From assembly GCA_022508405.1 (NCBI GenBank), contig JAFLVI010000008.1, positions 1 to 38,998 on the forward strand: 38,998 bases of DNA, given 5' to 3'. The stretch comes from Clostridiales bacterium. GTDB lineage: Bacteria; Bacillota; Clostridia; Christensenellales; Pumilibacteraceae. The notes under the pieces are model-generated. The model was not told the origin of the DNA, did not search any database, and was given only the letters and a program-made list of their open reading frames with translations. The translations under genes were made by a program, and so were the position numbers. Of this stretch, positions 15,061 through 21,875 are shown piece by piece (the stretch's first letter is position 1; the number at the start of each line of letters is the position of its first letter).

Positions 15061-15994
15061 GCTTAAGAATCTTATGTGCGGTATAACTCCTGCCGACATT
15101 GCGGTGTATGACGGACGGATGCAAACAAAGTATCCGATTGTTCCGCTCAGGCAGTGCGTCGGGTTCGTATCGGAAGTGGGCGCAAACGTAGCGGGGATAT
15201 CGCGCGGTCAGCGCGTTGTCGCTTACCCGCAGGCGAGTTGCCATGCATGCAAGGCGTGCAAGGACGCGCACTACACCGAATGCGAAAAGCCCCGTCTGTT
15301 CGGCGTGGAAGAAGACGGATTTTTGAGCGATTTCAGCGTTGTTTCGGCACACGACGTTTACACAATTCCGGACAGGATTTCCGATTCCGAAGCCGTGTTT
15401 ATCGAACATATCGCCACCGCGCTTAACGCACTTTCAAGATTGCATGTGGAAAAGGGCGATCAAGTGGTTATAATGGGCGCAACGGTGGACGGCATAATAC
15501 TCGCTCAGCTGGCAATGTACTATCAGGCGGTGCCCATAATGGTGGACATGCACGAGCAAATGCTCAAGTTGGCGCAAAATGCGGGCGTGTACTTTACGGT
15601 CAACGCCGTTGACGACAACGTGTGCAAAAAGATACTTGCTCTCACCGGCGGGCATATGGCAAGCGCGTGCGCGTATCTTTCCGACTCGCAGATGTCGCTT
15701 CAAAGCGCGTGGGACTACACGGCTGTGCGCGGCAGGGTTGCCATAGTCGGCAAAAACGCCATGGCAGATTTAAACTGCAATCTAAACGGCATGCTGGAAA
15801 AGAACATCAATCTTTATACCGTGGTGGACTGCGGCAAAAACTATTCTTCGGCAATCAATCTGCTCGCCAACCGCACCGTAACCGTCGATTCGCTTTGCGG
15901 TAGCACCGTGGCGTTTAACGATATTCCTTCCGCGTATGAGCAGCTTTTGGGTGACCACGGCGACAGTCGGTTCAAAACGCTTATCAAAATTTAA
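14978..15994 (+). CDS. Zinc-type medium-chain dehydrogenase/reductase with altered catalytic zinc site
   Basis: A 338-residue MDR-superfamily oxidoreductase. The first catalytic zinc ligand is present in MCGITPAD (about 33-40), and the structural zinc loop Cys-x2-Cys-x2-Cys-x7-Cys is kept in CHACKACKDAHYTEC. The usual GHE motif carrying the second catalytic ligand is replaced by the RQC of PLRQCVG, and the third-ligand region reads FIEHIATAL. The nucleotide-binding turn is GATVDG rather than GxGxxG. It therefore looks like a diverged alcohol or polyol dehydrogenase whose chemistry may differ. The family N-terminus MKAYRIHG fixes the start, although no good Shine-Dalgarno sequence precedes it. 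Confidence 0.78.
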   Translation: MKAYRIHGPHTIKLDEMDALHVGENCIKLKNLMCGITPADIAVYDGRMQTKYPIVPLRQCVGFVSEVGANVAGISRGQRVVAYPQASCHACKACKDAHYTECEKPRLFGVEEDGFLSDFSVVSAHDVYTIPDRISDSEAVFIEHIATALNALSRLHVEKGDQVVIMGATVDGIILAQLAMYYQAVPIMVDMHEQMLKLAQNAGVYFTVNAVDDNVCKKILALTGGHMASACAYLSDSQMSLQSAWDYTAVRGRVAIVGKNAMADLNCNLNGMLEKNINLYTVVDCGKNYSSAINLLANRTVTVDSLCGSTVAFNDIPSAYEQLLGDHGDSRFKTLIKI

Positions 15995-16025
15995 ATTTTA
16001 GCCCCCGCGGCGGATATAAAAACGC

Positions 16026-16054
16026 TTGACAGCGCAAAGCCAAAAGTGTATAAT
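16026..16054 (+). promoter_or_regulatory. Consensus promoter of rpmE
   Basis: TTGACA (16026-16031), a 17-base spacer and TATAAT (16049-16054). The predicted start is near 16061. Confidence 0.88.
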
Positions 16055-16068
16055 TAGTAGGCTATTAA

Positions 16069-16090
16069 CCATGCAGGACGACTTGCATGG
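16069..16090 (+). promoter_or_regulatory. Hairpin in rpmE leader, candidate L31 autoregulatory RNA
   Basis: CCATGCA (16069-16075) and TGCATGG (16084-16090) form a perfect 7-bp stem with loop GGACGACT. It starts eight bases after the predicted +1 and ends seven bases before the ribosome site. Ribosomal-protein leaders often bind their own product, and L31 leader motifs have been proposed in Firmicutes. Confidence 0.5.
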
Positions 16091-16109
16091 ACAAAAGAGA
16101 GGTAAAACC

Positions 16110-16322
16110 ATGAAGCAGAACATTCATCCCGATTATCATGAAGTAACAGTCGAGTGCGCATGCGGCGCAAAGTTTGTAACCGGCTCCACGCAAAAAGGCG
16201 ACGTGGTCAAGGTTGATATTTGCTCAAAGTGCCATCCGTTCTATACTGGCAAGCAAAAACAGGCCGAAACAGGCGGACGCATAGCGCGGTTTAACGAGCG
16301 TTCGGGCAAATCCGGCAAATAG
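16110..16322 (+). CDS. rpmE: Ribosomal protein bL31, zinc-binding form
   Basis: A 70-residue large-subunit protein that bridges the 50S and 30S subunits near 5S rRNA. The family start [16 protein letters not shown] fixes the ATG at 16110, with AGAGAGGT just upstream. Cysteines at 16, 18, 37 and 40 (ECACG, then [12 protein letters not shown]) mark the zinc-containing C+ form, which is usually made when zinc is sufficient. Placement before DUF1385/prmC and prfA is the standard Bacillota order. It has its own promoter, a leader hairpin and a terminator. Confidence 0.96.
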   Translation: MKQNIHPDYHEVTVECACGAKFVTGSTQKGDVVKVDICSKCHPFYTGKQKQAETGGRIARFNERSGKSGK

Positions 16323-16332
16323 CTTTTTTAGG

Positions 16333-16360
16333 CGGCGGGCTTTTTTAGTCCGCCGTTTTT
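16333..16360 (+). terminator. Terminator after rpmE
   Basis: CGGCGG (16333-16338) pairs with CCGCCG (16350-16355), followed by five T. Confidence 0.75.
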
Positions 16361-16364
16361 CTTT

Positions 16365-16391
16365 AAATCGAAACGCTGTTTCGATTTTTTT
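16365..16391 (+). terminator. Second terminator-like hairpin abutting the next gene
   Basis: AAATCGAAAC (16365-16374) pairs with GTTTCGATTT (16378-16387) around loop GCT, then TTTT. The next possible ATG begins at 16392. Confidence 0.75.
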
Positions 16392-16403
16392 ATGGTAAAA
16401 ATA

Positions 16404-18170
16404 ATGGCAAAAACACAAAACGACAACAAATACGATACTGCCGAAAAAACGCGCCGCACCATGATAGGCGGTCAGGCACTGTTGGAAGGCGTTATGATGC
16501 GCGGCAAAACGTCCGTTGCTATGGCTGTGCGTTCGCCCGACGGGGAAATAGAACTGCGTACGGAAAGGTTAAAGCCGCGATCCAAGGCGAGCAAAATACC
16601 TATTGTGCGCGGCGTGATTTCGTTTGTAGGTTCGCTCGCCGTGGGCATAAGCTCTCTTTTAAAGTCGGCGGAAATCTGCACGCCGGAAGAAGAAACTCCG
16701 TCCAAGACGGCAACCGTAATCGCCACAATACTCGGCGTGGTGCTTGCCGTGGGTCTGTTTATAGCCGTGCCGTGGTTTATCGGCTGGTCAATTCGCAAAT
16801 GGACAACGTTCGATAATGTGGCCGTCATTTCTGTCATAGAAGGCGTGTCGCGGCTGTTGATGTTCATTTTGTATCTTGCGCTCATTCGGCTTATGAATGA
16901 CATAAAGCGCACGTTTATGTATCACGGCGCAGAACACCGCACAATCAACTGCTACGAAAAGGGCTTGCCGCTTACGGTGGAAAACGTTCAGTCGTGCTCC
17001 ACAAAGCACAACCGCTGCGGCACAACGTTTATATTTTTTGTCGTAATGTTTGCCATACTCGTGTACGCGCTTTTAAACTGGGTGTTTACGCTGTTTACCG
17101 GTTACGAGTATTTGTTTGAAAACTTCTTTTTTACGCTTATGATTCGGCTGATGTTGTTGCCGCTTATTGCGGGGTTGTCGTTTGAACTTCTTCGCGGACT
17201 GGCAATGCTTCCGGATAATAAATTTACAAATATCATAAGAGCCCCGGGACTGGCGCTGCAAAAGCTGTCCACATGCGCACCGGAAGACGACATGGCGGAA
17301 GTAGCCATAACGGCGTTCAATGCGGTGTTGGAGCTTGACGAGCAACCCAATAAAAGTACAATAGACTTTTACGAGCGCGACTTCGGGAAGGAACGAAAAA
17401 AACTTGCCGAAAAGCTTATCGACAATCCGCAGGACGCGGACTGGATCTATTGCGATATTTTGGGCAAATCGCGCGGCGAGCTCGGCGGCGTGGATAAAAT
17501 CAAAATAGGTCAGGTCAAAAAAGCCAACGAGTATGCGGATAGATTACTCGCCGGCGAGCCGCTCGGCTATGTGCTGGGCAACACGGAGTTTTGCGGAATA
17601 AAGCTTGCTGTGGACAGCCGCGTGCTTATCCCGCGGTTTGAAACGGAAGTGCTTGCCGAGCATGCGGTAGAATATATAAGCGCACGCGAACAGGCGCGCG
17701 TACTGGATATGTGCACGGGGTCGGGCTGTATTGCCGCCGTAATCGCCAAAAACACCGCCGCGCAAGTGATTGCCGCCGACGTGTCGGACGACGCGTTGGA
17801 AGTCGCCAAGGACAATCTTAAAGGTATGGGCGCGGAAATAGTTAAGTCGGATATGTTCGAGAATATCGACGGTAAGTTCGACCTTATCGTATGCAACCCG
17901 CCGTATATACGCACGGCGGAAATTTCCGGACTTCAAAGCGAAGTCACTTTGCAACCGCATATCGCGCTGGACGGCGGCGAAGACGGGCTCAAGTTTTACA
18001 GAATAATCGCGGAGAATGCACAAAAGTATTTGACCGACAACGGCGCAATCATGCTGGAAGTAGGGTACGATCAGGCGCAAGAAGTGTGCAAGCTTATGAA
18101 AAAAATTGGCGCCTGCCGCATAGTCAAGGATTTGGACGGAAAGGATAGGATAGTGATATGCGAGAAATGA
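16404..18170 (+). CDS. prmC: Fusion of DUF1385 membrane protein and PrmC release-factor methyltransferase
   Basis: A 588-residue single frame with two domains. Residues 1 to about 305 are DUF1385 (YqhQ-like): IGGQALLEGVMMRG and YHGAEHRTINCYE are its signatures, with four or more membrane helices between about 95 and 270. Residues from about 320 are PrmC, which methylates the GGQ glutamine of release factors: LDMCTGSGCIAAVIA near 432 binds SAM and NPPY at 498-501 is catalytic. In most Bacillota these are two adjacent genes, so fusion would tether the methyltransferase to the membrane. prfA, its substrate, follows with a 13-base overlap. No Shine-Dalgarno sequence precedes either ATG (16392 or 16404), and a terminator ends just before them. 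Confidence 0.88.
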   Translation: MAKTQNDNKYDTAEKTRRTMIGGQALLEGVMMRGKTSVAMAVRSPDGEIELRTERLKPRSKASKIPIVRGVISFVGSLAVGISSLLKSAEICTPEEETPSKTATVIATILGVVLAVGLFIAVPWFIGWSIRKWTTFDNVAVISVIEGVSRLLMFILYLALIRLMNDIKRTFMYHGAEHRTINCYEKGLPLTVENVQSCSTKHNRCGTTFIFFVVMFAILVYALLNWVFTLFTGYEYLFENFFFTLMIRLMLLPLIAGLSFELLRGLAMLPDNKFTNIIRAPGLALQKLSTCAPEDDMAEVAITAFNAVLELDEQPNKSTIDFYERDFGKERKKLAEKLIDNPQDADWIYCDILGKSRGELGGVDKIKIGQVKKANEYADRLLAGEPLGYVLGNTEFCGIKLAVDSRVLIPRFETEVLAEHAVEYISAREQARVLDMCTGSGCIAAVIAKNTAAQVIAADVSDDALEVAKDNLKGMGAEIVKSDMFENIDGKFDLIVCNPPYIRTAEISGLQSEVTLQPHIALDGGEDGLKFYRIIAENAQKYLTDNGAIMLEVGYDQAQEVCKLMKKIGACRIVKDLDGKDRIVICEK

Positions 18171-19237
18171 AAACTGACAAGCTGGACGCGATAGTCGAGC
18201 GGTTTAACGCGCTGGATTTAAAGGTTCAGGACCCCAATGTAATTGCGGATAACAAAGTATGGGCGGAGCTATGCCGCGAGCGTAGCGAGCTTGAGCCCAT
18301 TGTGGAAAAGTACGGCGAACTTAAAAAAGCTAAATCGGATTATGCCGACGCGCTGGAAATGCAAAAGTCGGACGATGCGGAAATGGTGCTGTTTGCAAAA
18401 GAAGAATGCGATTCTCTTGTAGCGAGCATTGAGCAAATTACGGACGAGTTAAAGGTTATGCTTCTGCCAAAAGACCCCAACGACGGCAAAAACGCCGTGC
18501 TGGAAATCCGTCCCGCGGCGGGCGGGGAAGAAGCGGCGCTGTTCGCGGCGGAGCTTAGCAGAATGTACCGCATGTTTGCAGAGCGCAGGCGCTGGGCGGT
18601 GGAAGACATTTCTATCAACCAGACCGAGCTCGGCGGTATAAAGGAAGCGGTGTTCGGCATAAGCGGAAAGGACGTTTTTTCTCAGTTAAAGTTTGAAAGC
18701 GGCGTGCACCGCGTTCAGCGCGTGCCCGTTACGGAAACGCAGGGGCGAGTGCACACTTCCACCGTGACGGTGGCGGTGCTTCCCGAAACCGAAACGGTGG
18801 ACGTGGAAATAGCGGAAAAGGATATAAAGATAGACACGTTCCGCGCAAGCGGCGCCGGCGGTCAGCACATAAACAAGACCGACTCGGCAATTCGCATAAC
18901 GCACTTTCCGACGGGCATAGTGGTTACGTGTCAGGACCAGCGCAGCCAGACCAAAAATAAGGAGCGCGCGTTGCAGGTGTTGGCAACCAAGCTGTACGAC
19001 TACTATCAAGGTCAAAAGGACGAAGAGTACGCTTCACTGCGCAAGGGGCAGGTGGGCACCGGCGACCGAAGCGAACGCATACGCACGTACAACTTTCCGC
19101 AAGGCAGAGTAACAGACCACCGCATAAGCTACACAATTTACTCTATTGATGAGTTTATGAACGGCGATCTCGATAAGATGATAGAAGCGTTGCGTATAGC
19201 CGACCAAACAAGAAAGCTGGAAGGGGAAGCGGATTAG
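18158..19237 (+). CDS. prfA: Peptide chain release factor 1
   Basis: Recognises UAA and UAG stop codons and triggers peptide release. The 359-residue length is normal. The tripeptide anticodon motif PxT is PVT in QRVPVTETQGR, and the catalytic GGQ is in GAGGQHINKTDSA, the Gln being the target of the upstream PrmC domain. The start at 18158 overlaps prmC by 13 bases; a second ATG at 18167 is equally possible because neither has a strong ribosome site. Pairing with prmC in one transcript matches their shared role. Confidence 0.95.
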   Translation: MREMKTDKLDAIVERFNALDLKVQDPNVIADNKVWAELCRERSELEPIVEKYGELKKAKSDYADALEMQKSDDAEMVLFAKEECDSLVASIEQITDELKVMLLPKDPNDGKNAVLEIRPAAGGEEAALFAAELSRMYRMFAERRRWAVEDISINQTELGGIKEAVFGISGKDVFSQLKFESGVHRVQRVPVTETQGRVHTSTVTVAVLPETETVDVEIAEKDIKIDTFRASGAGGQHINKTDSAIRITHFPTGIVVTCQDQRSQTKNKERALQVLATKLYDYYQGQKDEEYASLRKGQVGTGDRSERIRTYNFPQGRVTDHRISYTIYSIDEFMNGDLDKMIEALRIADQTRKLEGEAD

Positions 19238-19268
19238 ACGATTTTAATCTCTCAAAAATTTTAGCATA

Positions 19269-19298
19269 AAAAAGGCATCCATAAGGATGCCTTTTTGT
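19269..19298. terminator. Bidirectional terminator between prfA and the lipoprotein gene
   Basis: AAAAAGGCATCC (19269-19280) pairs with GGATGCCTTTTT (19285-19296) around loop ATAA, with A/T tracts on both sides. Confidence 0.9.
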
Positions 19299-19317
19299 GT
19301 TTGCTTAGATAAAACTA

Positions 19318-19947
19318 CTACTTGGGTTGCGTTTGTTCGTAAGATACAAGCTTGCCGTCTATCTGTGCGACCATATAGTCGTGTATATATTCGTCGTCTA
19401 CCCGACGGTAGCCGAATACCGCTTTTACATCCAAGCGCTCATAAAATGTTTCGGGCTCATCTACTTCGTAAAATTCAGCAAGCCTGTTGATGTAGTTTTC
19501 GTTCACAACAATATCTATATAGCTGTCGTGCCCCTTGCTGTAATAGTCGTCGGGCACGTCGATAACGTATCCCGCACCGAGCTTGTTAAACTCTTCCACA
19601 ATCTGCTTGAAAGTGTAATCCAAGCTCCATGTAGTAACAAACGCCTCTTCTGTTTGCGGGGACGGAATTACGATGTAGATTTCCTTGCCGTCTTTTTCTC
19701 CGATTACATAATAATAGTAATGCCACGCGCCGATTTTTTGCGGCATTTCTTTGCTTGGAACAGCCGGACTGCCTATCCACAAAAGCTTTTCTACTCCGAA
19801 TTTCTTTTTTGCTATCGAAATCGCATCATCGTATTTTATATCCGGATCGCAAGCTACAAGCATTAAACAGACAATCAAAAAGAGAATCGGCGCTAACAAA
19901 ATAGTTGCTATTAACTTTCTCTTTTGCCGATAACTCGAAACGTTCAT
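19318..19947 (-). CDS. Putative lipoprotein, unknown function
   Basis: A 209-residue exported protein. A basic N-terminus (SSYRQKRK) and hydrophobic stretch lead to a lipobox LVAC at about residue 33, so it is likely lipid-anchored on the outer membrane face. The mature part is rich in Tyr, Asp and Glu, and contains WHYYYYVIGEKDGKEIYIV, which resembles the beta-strand repeats of PepSY-like or YcdB-like folds, though I cannot assign it. The start at 19947 is chosen because AAGGTG lies seven bases upstream; an ATG at 19968 lacks a ribosome site. It is a single gene with its own promoter. Confidence 0.72.
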   Translation of the reverse strand: MNVSSYRQKRKLIATILLAPILFLIVCLMLVACDPDIKYDDAISIAKKKFGVEKLLWIGSPAVPSKEMPQKIGAWHYYYYVIGEKDGKEIYIVIPSPQTEEAFVTTWSLDYTFKQIVEEFNKLGAGYVIDVPDDYYSKGHDSYIDIVVNENYINRLAEFYEVDEPETFYERLDVKAVFGYRRVDDEYIHDYMVAQIDGKLVSYEQTQPK

Positions 19948-19991
19948 TTTAGCGCACCTTGCTCCCATGTAAAATTATTTGTCGTAAAAAG

Positions 19992-20020
19992 ATTATATCA
20001 TATATAATCGGTGAAAGCAA
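19992..20020 (-). promoter_or_regulatory. Promoter of the lipoprotein gene
   Basis: The minus strand has TTGCTT (20015-20020), a 17-base spacer and TATAAT (19992-19997). The predicted start is near 19985. Confidence 0.6.
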
Positions 20021-20072
20021 GTAGTAAAAAAATTATATCATGCGGATGCAATATATGGTACCGCGAATTGTT

Positions 20073-20100
20073 GGCGCATGCTCACGCTGATTGCCCACCA
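20073..20100. repeat. 28-bp direct repeat, copy 1
   Basis: Identical to 21174-21201. It begins GGCGCATGCTCACGCTGA and ends in ATTGCCCACCA, which is also the 3' end of the nearby tRNA-Val including CCA. The two copies bracket the AT-rich HNH-like gene. Confidence 0.9.
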
Positions 20101-20139
20101 ACAGAAAGACCGCCATTAAGGCGGTCTTTCTGTTGGTGG
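20095..20139 (-). terminator. Long perfect hairpin (20-bp stem)
   Basis: Positions 20095-20114 are the exact inverse of 20120-20139, with a five-base loop (ATTAA). The inner stem GACCGCC/GGCGGTC is flanked by A and T runs, so it can act as a terminator for the HNH-like gene. The outer arm CCACCA is shared with the repeat and the tRNA 3' end. Confidence 0.75.
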
Positions 20140-20172
20140 AGCGGTAGTAAACTAAAACGAATATGATTTAAG

Positions 20173-20883
20173 TTAGAGCTTCCTAATTTGTGAATATATG
20201 TCTTTTACAAATGACATACGCCAAACTCTATCCATTTTATCACTAAACAAGATGCGCCTTTCAAATTTGCTTTTGCAAAAACTATTTCTATTATATTTAT
20301 GATGTTTTTCGTATGAAATCCTAAATCTCCTTAATAATGTGAAATATACTTCTTTATCATTTGCCACTAAACTTTGGCAATTTCTTTTCCATTTTGCTCT
20401 TGGCTCCAAACCGCTTATCACTTCATCCCAAAAGGCAGCCTCTTTCTCATCATACTTATTTTTAGTTTCTTCAAACCACTTTCTTGCATCGATAACACTA
20501 TACGAATCATTGAGTTCTGGAATTAGATAATCCAAAATACCACCGATACCAACTACTTCATTTTCATTCTTATCAACCGCTGGATATTCGCAAATAAGAA
20601 TATGCAAAAACAAATGTTCTAAATAATCGCAATAAACAATATTTTCAGCTAATTGCCATTCAAAAGGATTTTTCATAGCATATTCTTTATCAGATAATCT
20701 TATTGCATGGTCTTCATATTTATGATGAGCGAATAATCCATCCTTTGTACGTGAACACTTTGGATTTGTACTCCAAGATTGCGTCATATAATCGCATAAG
20801 CCAATACCATATTTCTTTTGCAAGTAATCACAGTATTCTAAATAAGTAAAATCCTTAACTTTTTCATACTCTTCAATATTCAT
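20173..20883 (-). CDS. AT-rich gene for an HNH-nuclease-like protein
   Basis: A 236-residue protein whose base composition is far more AT-rich than its neighbours, a sign of recent transfer. Residues 49-100 read GLFAHHKYEDHAIRLS, then NPFEWQLAENIVYCDYLEHLFLHILI, with paired His53-His54, Asn81 and His90/His94 in the order expected of an HNH-like zinc-finger nuclease core. Similar short proteins occur in mobile elements of Gram-positive bacteria. The C-terminal third is basic (RKWKRN, HHKYNRN, KSKFERR), fitting nucleic-acid binding. AGAGG five bases before the ATG is a good ribosome site, unlike many native genes here. The 28-bp repeats on each side mark it as cargo of a small cassette. The nuclease function is an inference. 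Confidence 0.6.
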   Translation of the reverse strand: MNIEEYEKVKDFTYLEYCDYLQKKYGIGLCDYMTQSWSTNPKCSRTKDGLFAHHKYEDHAIRLSDKEYAMKNPFEWQLAENIVYCDYLEHLFLHILICEYPAVDKNENEVVGIGGILDYLIPELNDSYSVIDARKWFEETKNKYDEKEAAFWDEVISGLEPRAKWKRNCQSLVANDKEVYFTLLRRFRISYEKHHKYNRNSFCKSKFERRILFSDKMDRVWRMSFVKDIYSQIRKL

Positions 20884-20911
20884 AAAAACCTCTTTTCATA
20901 TTAGTAAAATC

Positions 20912-20940
20912 AGTATAACACAAAAAACGATACATTTCAA
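20912..20940 (-). promoter_or_regulatory. Promoter of the HNH-like gene
   Basis: The minus strand has TTGAAA (20935-20940), a 17-base spacer and TATACT (20912-20917). The predicted start is near 20905, 22 bases before the ATG. Confidence 0.75.
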
Positions 20941-21030
20941 GACAATTTTGGGACATCACAAATTGGCACTTTGGCGGGTGCTTTATATATAACAAGTGCG
21001 CCGATACGCGGCATAATATTAAATGAAGTC

Positions 21031-21105
21031 GGCAATACAGGGATGCGCCGCGACCGGCGGCGCGGCCTTTGCGCAGGCGCAAGCGGCTAGCGAACATGCG
21101 CCCGT
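21031..21105. other. GC-rich patch with a 12-base tRNA-Val fragment
   Basis: The gap 20884-21236 holds no convincing gene. It is AT-rich apart from this block. The block begins with GGCAATACAGGG (21031-21042), identical to part of the tRNA-Val gene (21242-21253), then has short inverted repeats such as TTGCGC/GCGCAA (21069-21082). It may be a remnant of an earlier integration or a dispersed repeat. Confidence 0.4.
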
Positions 21106-21173
21106 AATTTCACTTCTTTTATTGGGTGTTTATCATTCTTTTATATGTTTATTTAATTTCGCTCTTTTCTTCG

Positions 21174-21201
21174 GGCGCATGCTCACGCTGATTGCCCACC
21201 A
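21174..21201. repeat. 28-bp direct repeat, copy 2
   Basis: Identical to 20073-20100. Its right end is the outer arm of the hairpin that runs into the tRNA-Val gene. Confidence 0.9.
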
Positions 21202-21247
21202 GCAACAAAAAAACGCCGAAAGGCGTTTTCTGTTGCTGGTGGGCAAT
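21191..21247 (-). terminator. Extended hairpin and terminator joined to the tRNA-Val 3' end
   Basis: The inner part AAAACGCC/GGCGTTTT (21210-21229, loop GAAA) followed on the minus strand by a T run is a normal terminator. The outer arms are 17-base exact inverses (21191-21207 and 21231-21247), and the right arm includes the last 11 bases of the tRNA gene. Confidence 0.85.
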
Positions 21248-21312
21248 ACAGGGCTCGAACCTGTGACTTTCACCACGTCAAGATGACACTCTCCCAGCTG
21301 AGTTAATTGCCC
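21237..21312 (-). tRNA. tRNA-Val (anticodon GAC)
   Basis: A 76-base cloverleaf on the minus strand. The acceptor GGGCAAT pairs with ATTGCCC, followed by discriminator A and an encoded CCA. The D stem is ACTC/GAGT and the anticodon stem TCATC/GGTGA. The loop TTGACGT puts GAC at positions 34-36, reading GUC and GUU valine codons. The T arm is ACAGG-TTCGAGC-CCTGT. Confidence 0.93.
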
Positions 21313-21331
21313 ATATTTTTATTACTGGTTT

Positions 21332-21360
21332 AGTTTATTATATTTTGGTTTTTTTGTCAA
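21332..21360 (-). promoter_or_regulatory. Probable promoter of tRNA-Val
   Basis: The minus strand has TTGACA (21355-21360), a 17-base spacer and TAAACT (21332-21337). The predicted start is near 21325, 13 bases before the mature tRNA. Confidence 0.55.
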
Positions 21361-21368
21361 GCGTTTGC

Positions 21369-21397
21369 TTGTATTTGTTTTTTAAATATGTTAAAAT
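21369..21397 (+). promoter_or_regulatory. Promoter placing +1 at the dtd ATG
   Basis: TTGTAT (21369-21374), a 17-base spacer and TAAAAT (21392-21397). The predicted +1 is 21404, the A of the dtd start codon. The -35 box is weak. Confidence 0.5.
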
Positions 21398-21403
21398 GGC
21401 GGT

Positions 21404-21856
21404 ATGAAAGCAGTTATTCAAAGGGTGAGCGGGGCTACGCTGTCCGCGGACGGGGAGACCGTAGCTACTATCGGGCGCGGGCTTGTCGTTTATGTGGGTA
21501 TAGAGCAAAGCGACTCGGAAGCGGACATTATTGCCATGTGCAAAAAAGTAGCCGCCATGCGCATATTTTCCGATGACGCCGGCAAAATGAATCTTTCGGT
21601 CGCGGATATTGGCGGTGAAGTCCTTTTGGTGTCCAACTTTACCTTGTGCGCGGATATTTCTCACGGCAACCGCCCCAGCTTTTCTTTTGCAATGCGGCCC
21701 GTTCAGGCGAGCCTTATGTTTGATTATTGTGTTGCTGTCATGCGCGATTTGCTTAGTGCCGCAGGACTTACGGACAGCGTTAAGTGCGGCGTATTCGGTG
21801 CGGATATGCGTATAGAACAAATCAACGACGGACCGGTTACTATAATTTATCCATAA
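21404..21856 (+). CDS. dtd: D-aminoacyl-tRNA deacylase
   Basis: Removes D-amino acids and glycine wrongly attached to tRNA, using the 2'-OH of the tRNA. The 150-residue length is standard. The family motifs are SNFTL near residues 77-81 (SQFTL in most members) and NDGPVT near 142-147, the latter including the cross-subunit Gly-Pro specificity motif. The start MKAVIQRV is the canonical family N-terminus and lies exactly at the predicted transcript start with no Shine-Dalgarno sequence. queH follows 19 bases later, so this promoter may serve dtd, queH, uvrC and hprK. Confidence 0.95.
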   Translation: MKAVIQRVSGATLSADGETVATIGRGLVVYVGIEQSDSEADIIAMCKKVAAMRIFSDDAGKMNLSVADIGGEVLLVSNFTLCADISHGNRPSFSFAMRPVQASLMFDYCVAVMRDLLSAAGLTDSVKCGVFGADMRIEQINDGPVTIIYP

Positions 21857-21875
21857 TTTTTTTGCGGTTACTTTG

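Noticed and set aside
20073..21201. CRISPR array from the two 28-bp repeats
   Set aside because: Only two copies 1.1 kb apart with a gene between them, and no cas genes.
21023..21286. Plus-strand frame of 87 codons ending in NTGLEPVTFTTSR
   Set aside because: Its last part is the antisense of tRNA-Val and the hairpin; such frames are common artefacts over tRNA genes. No ribosome site precedes it.
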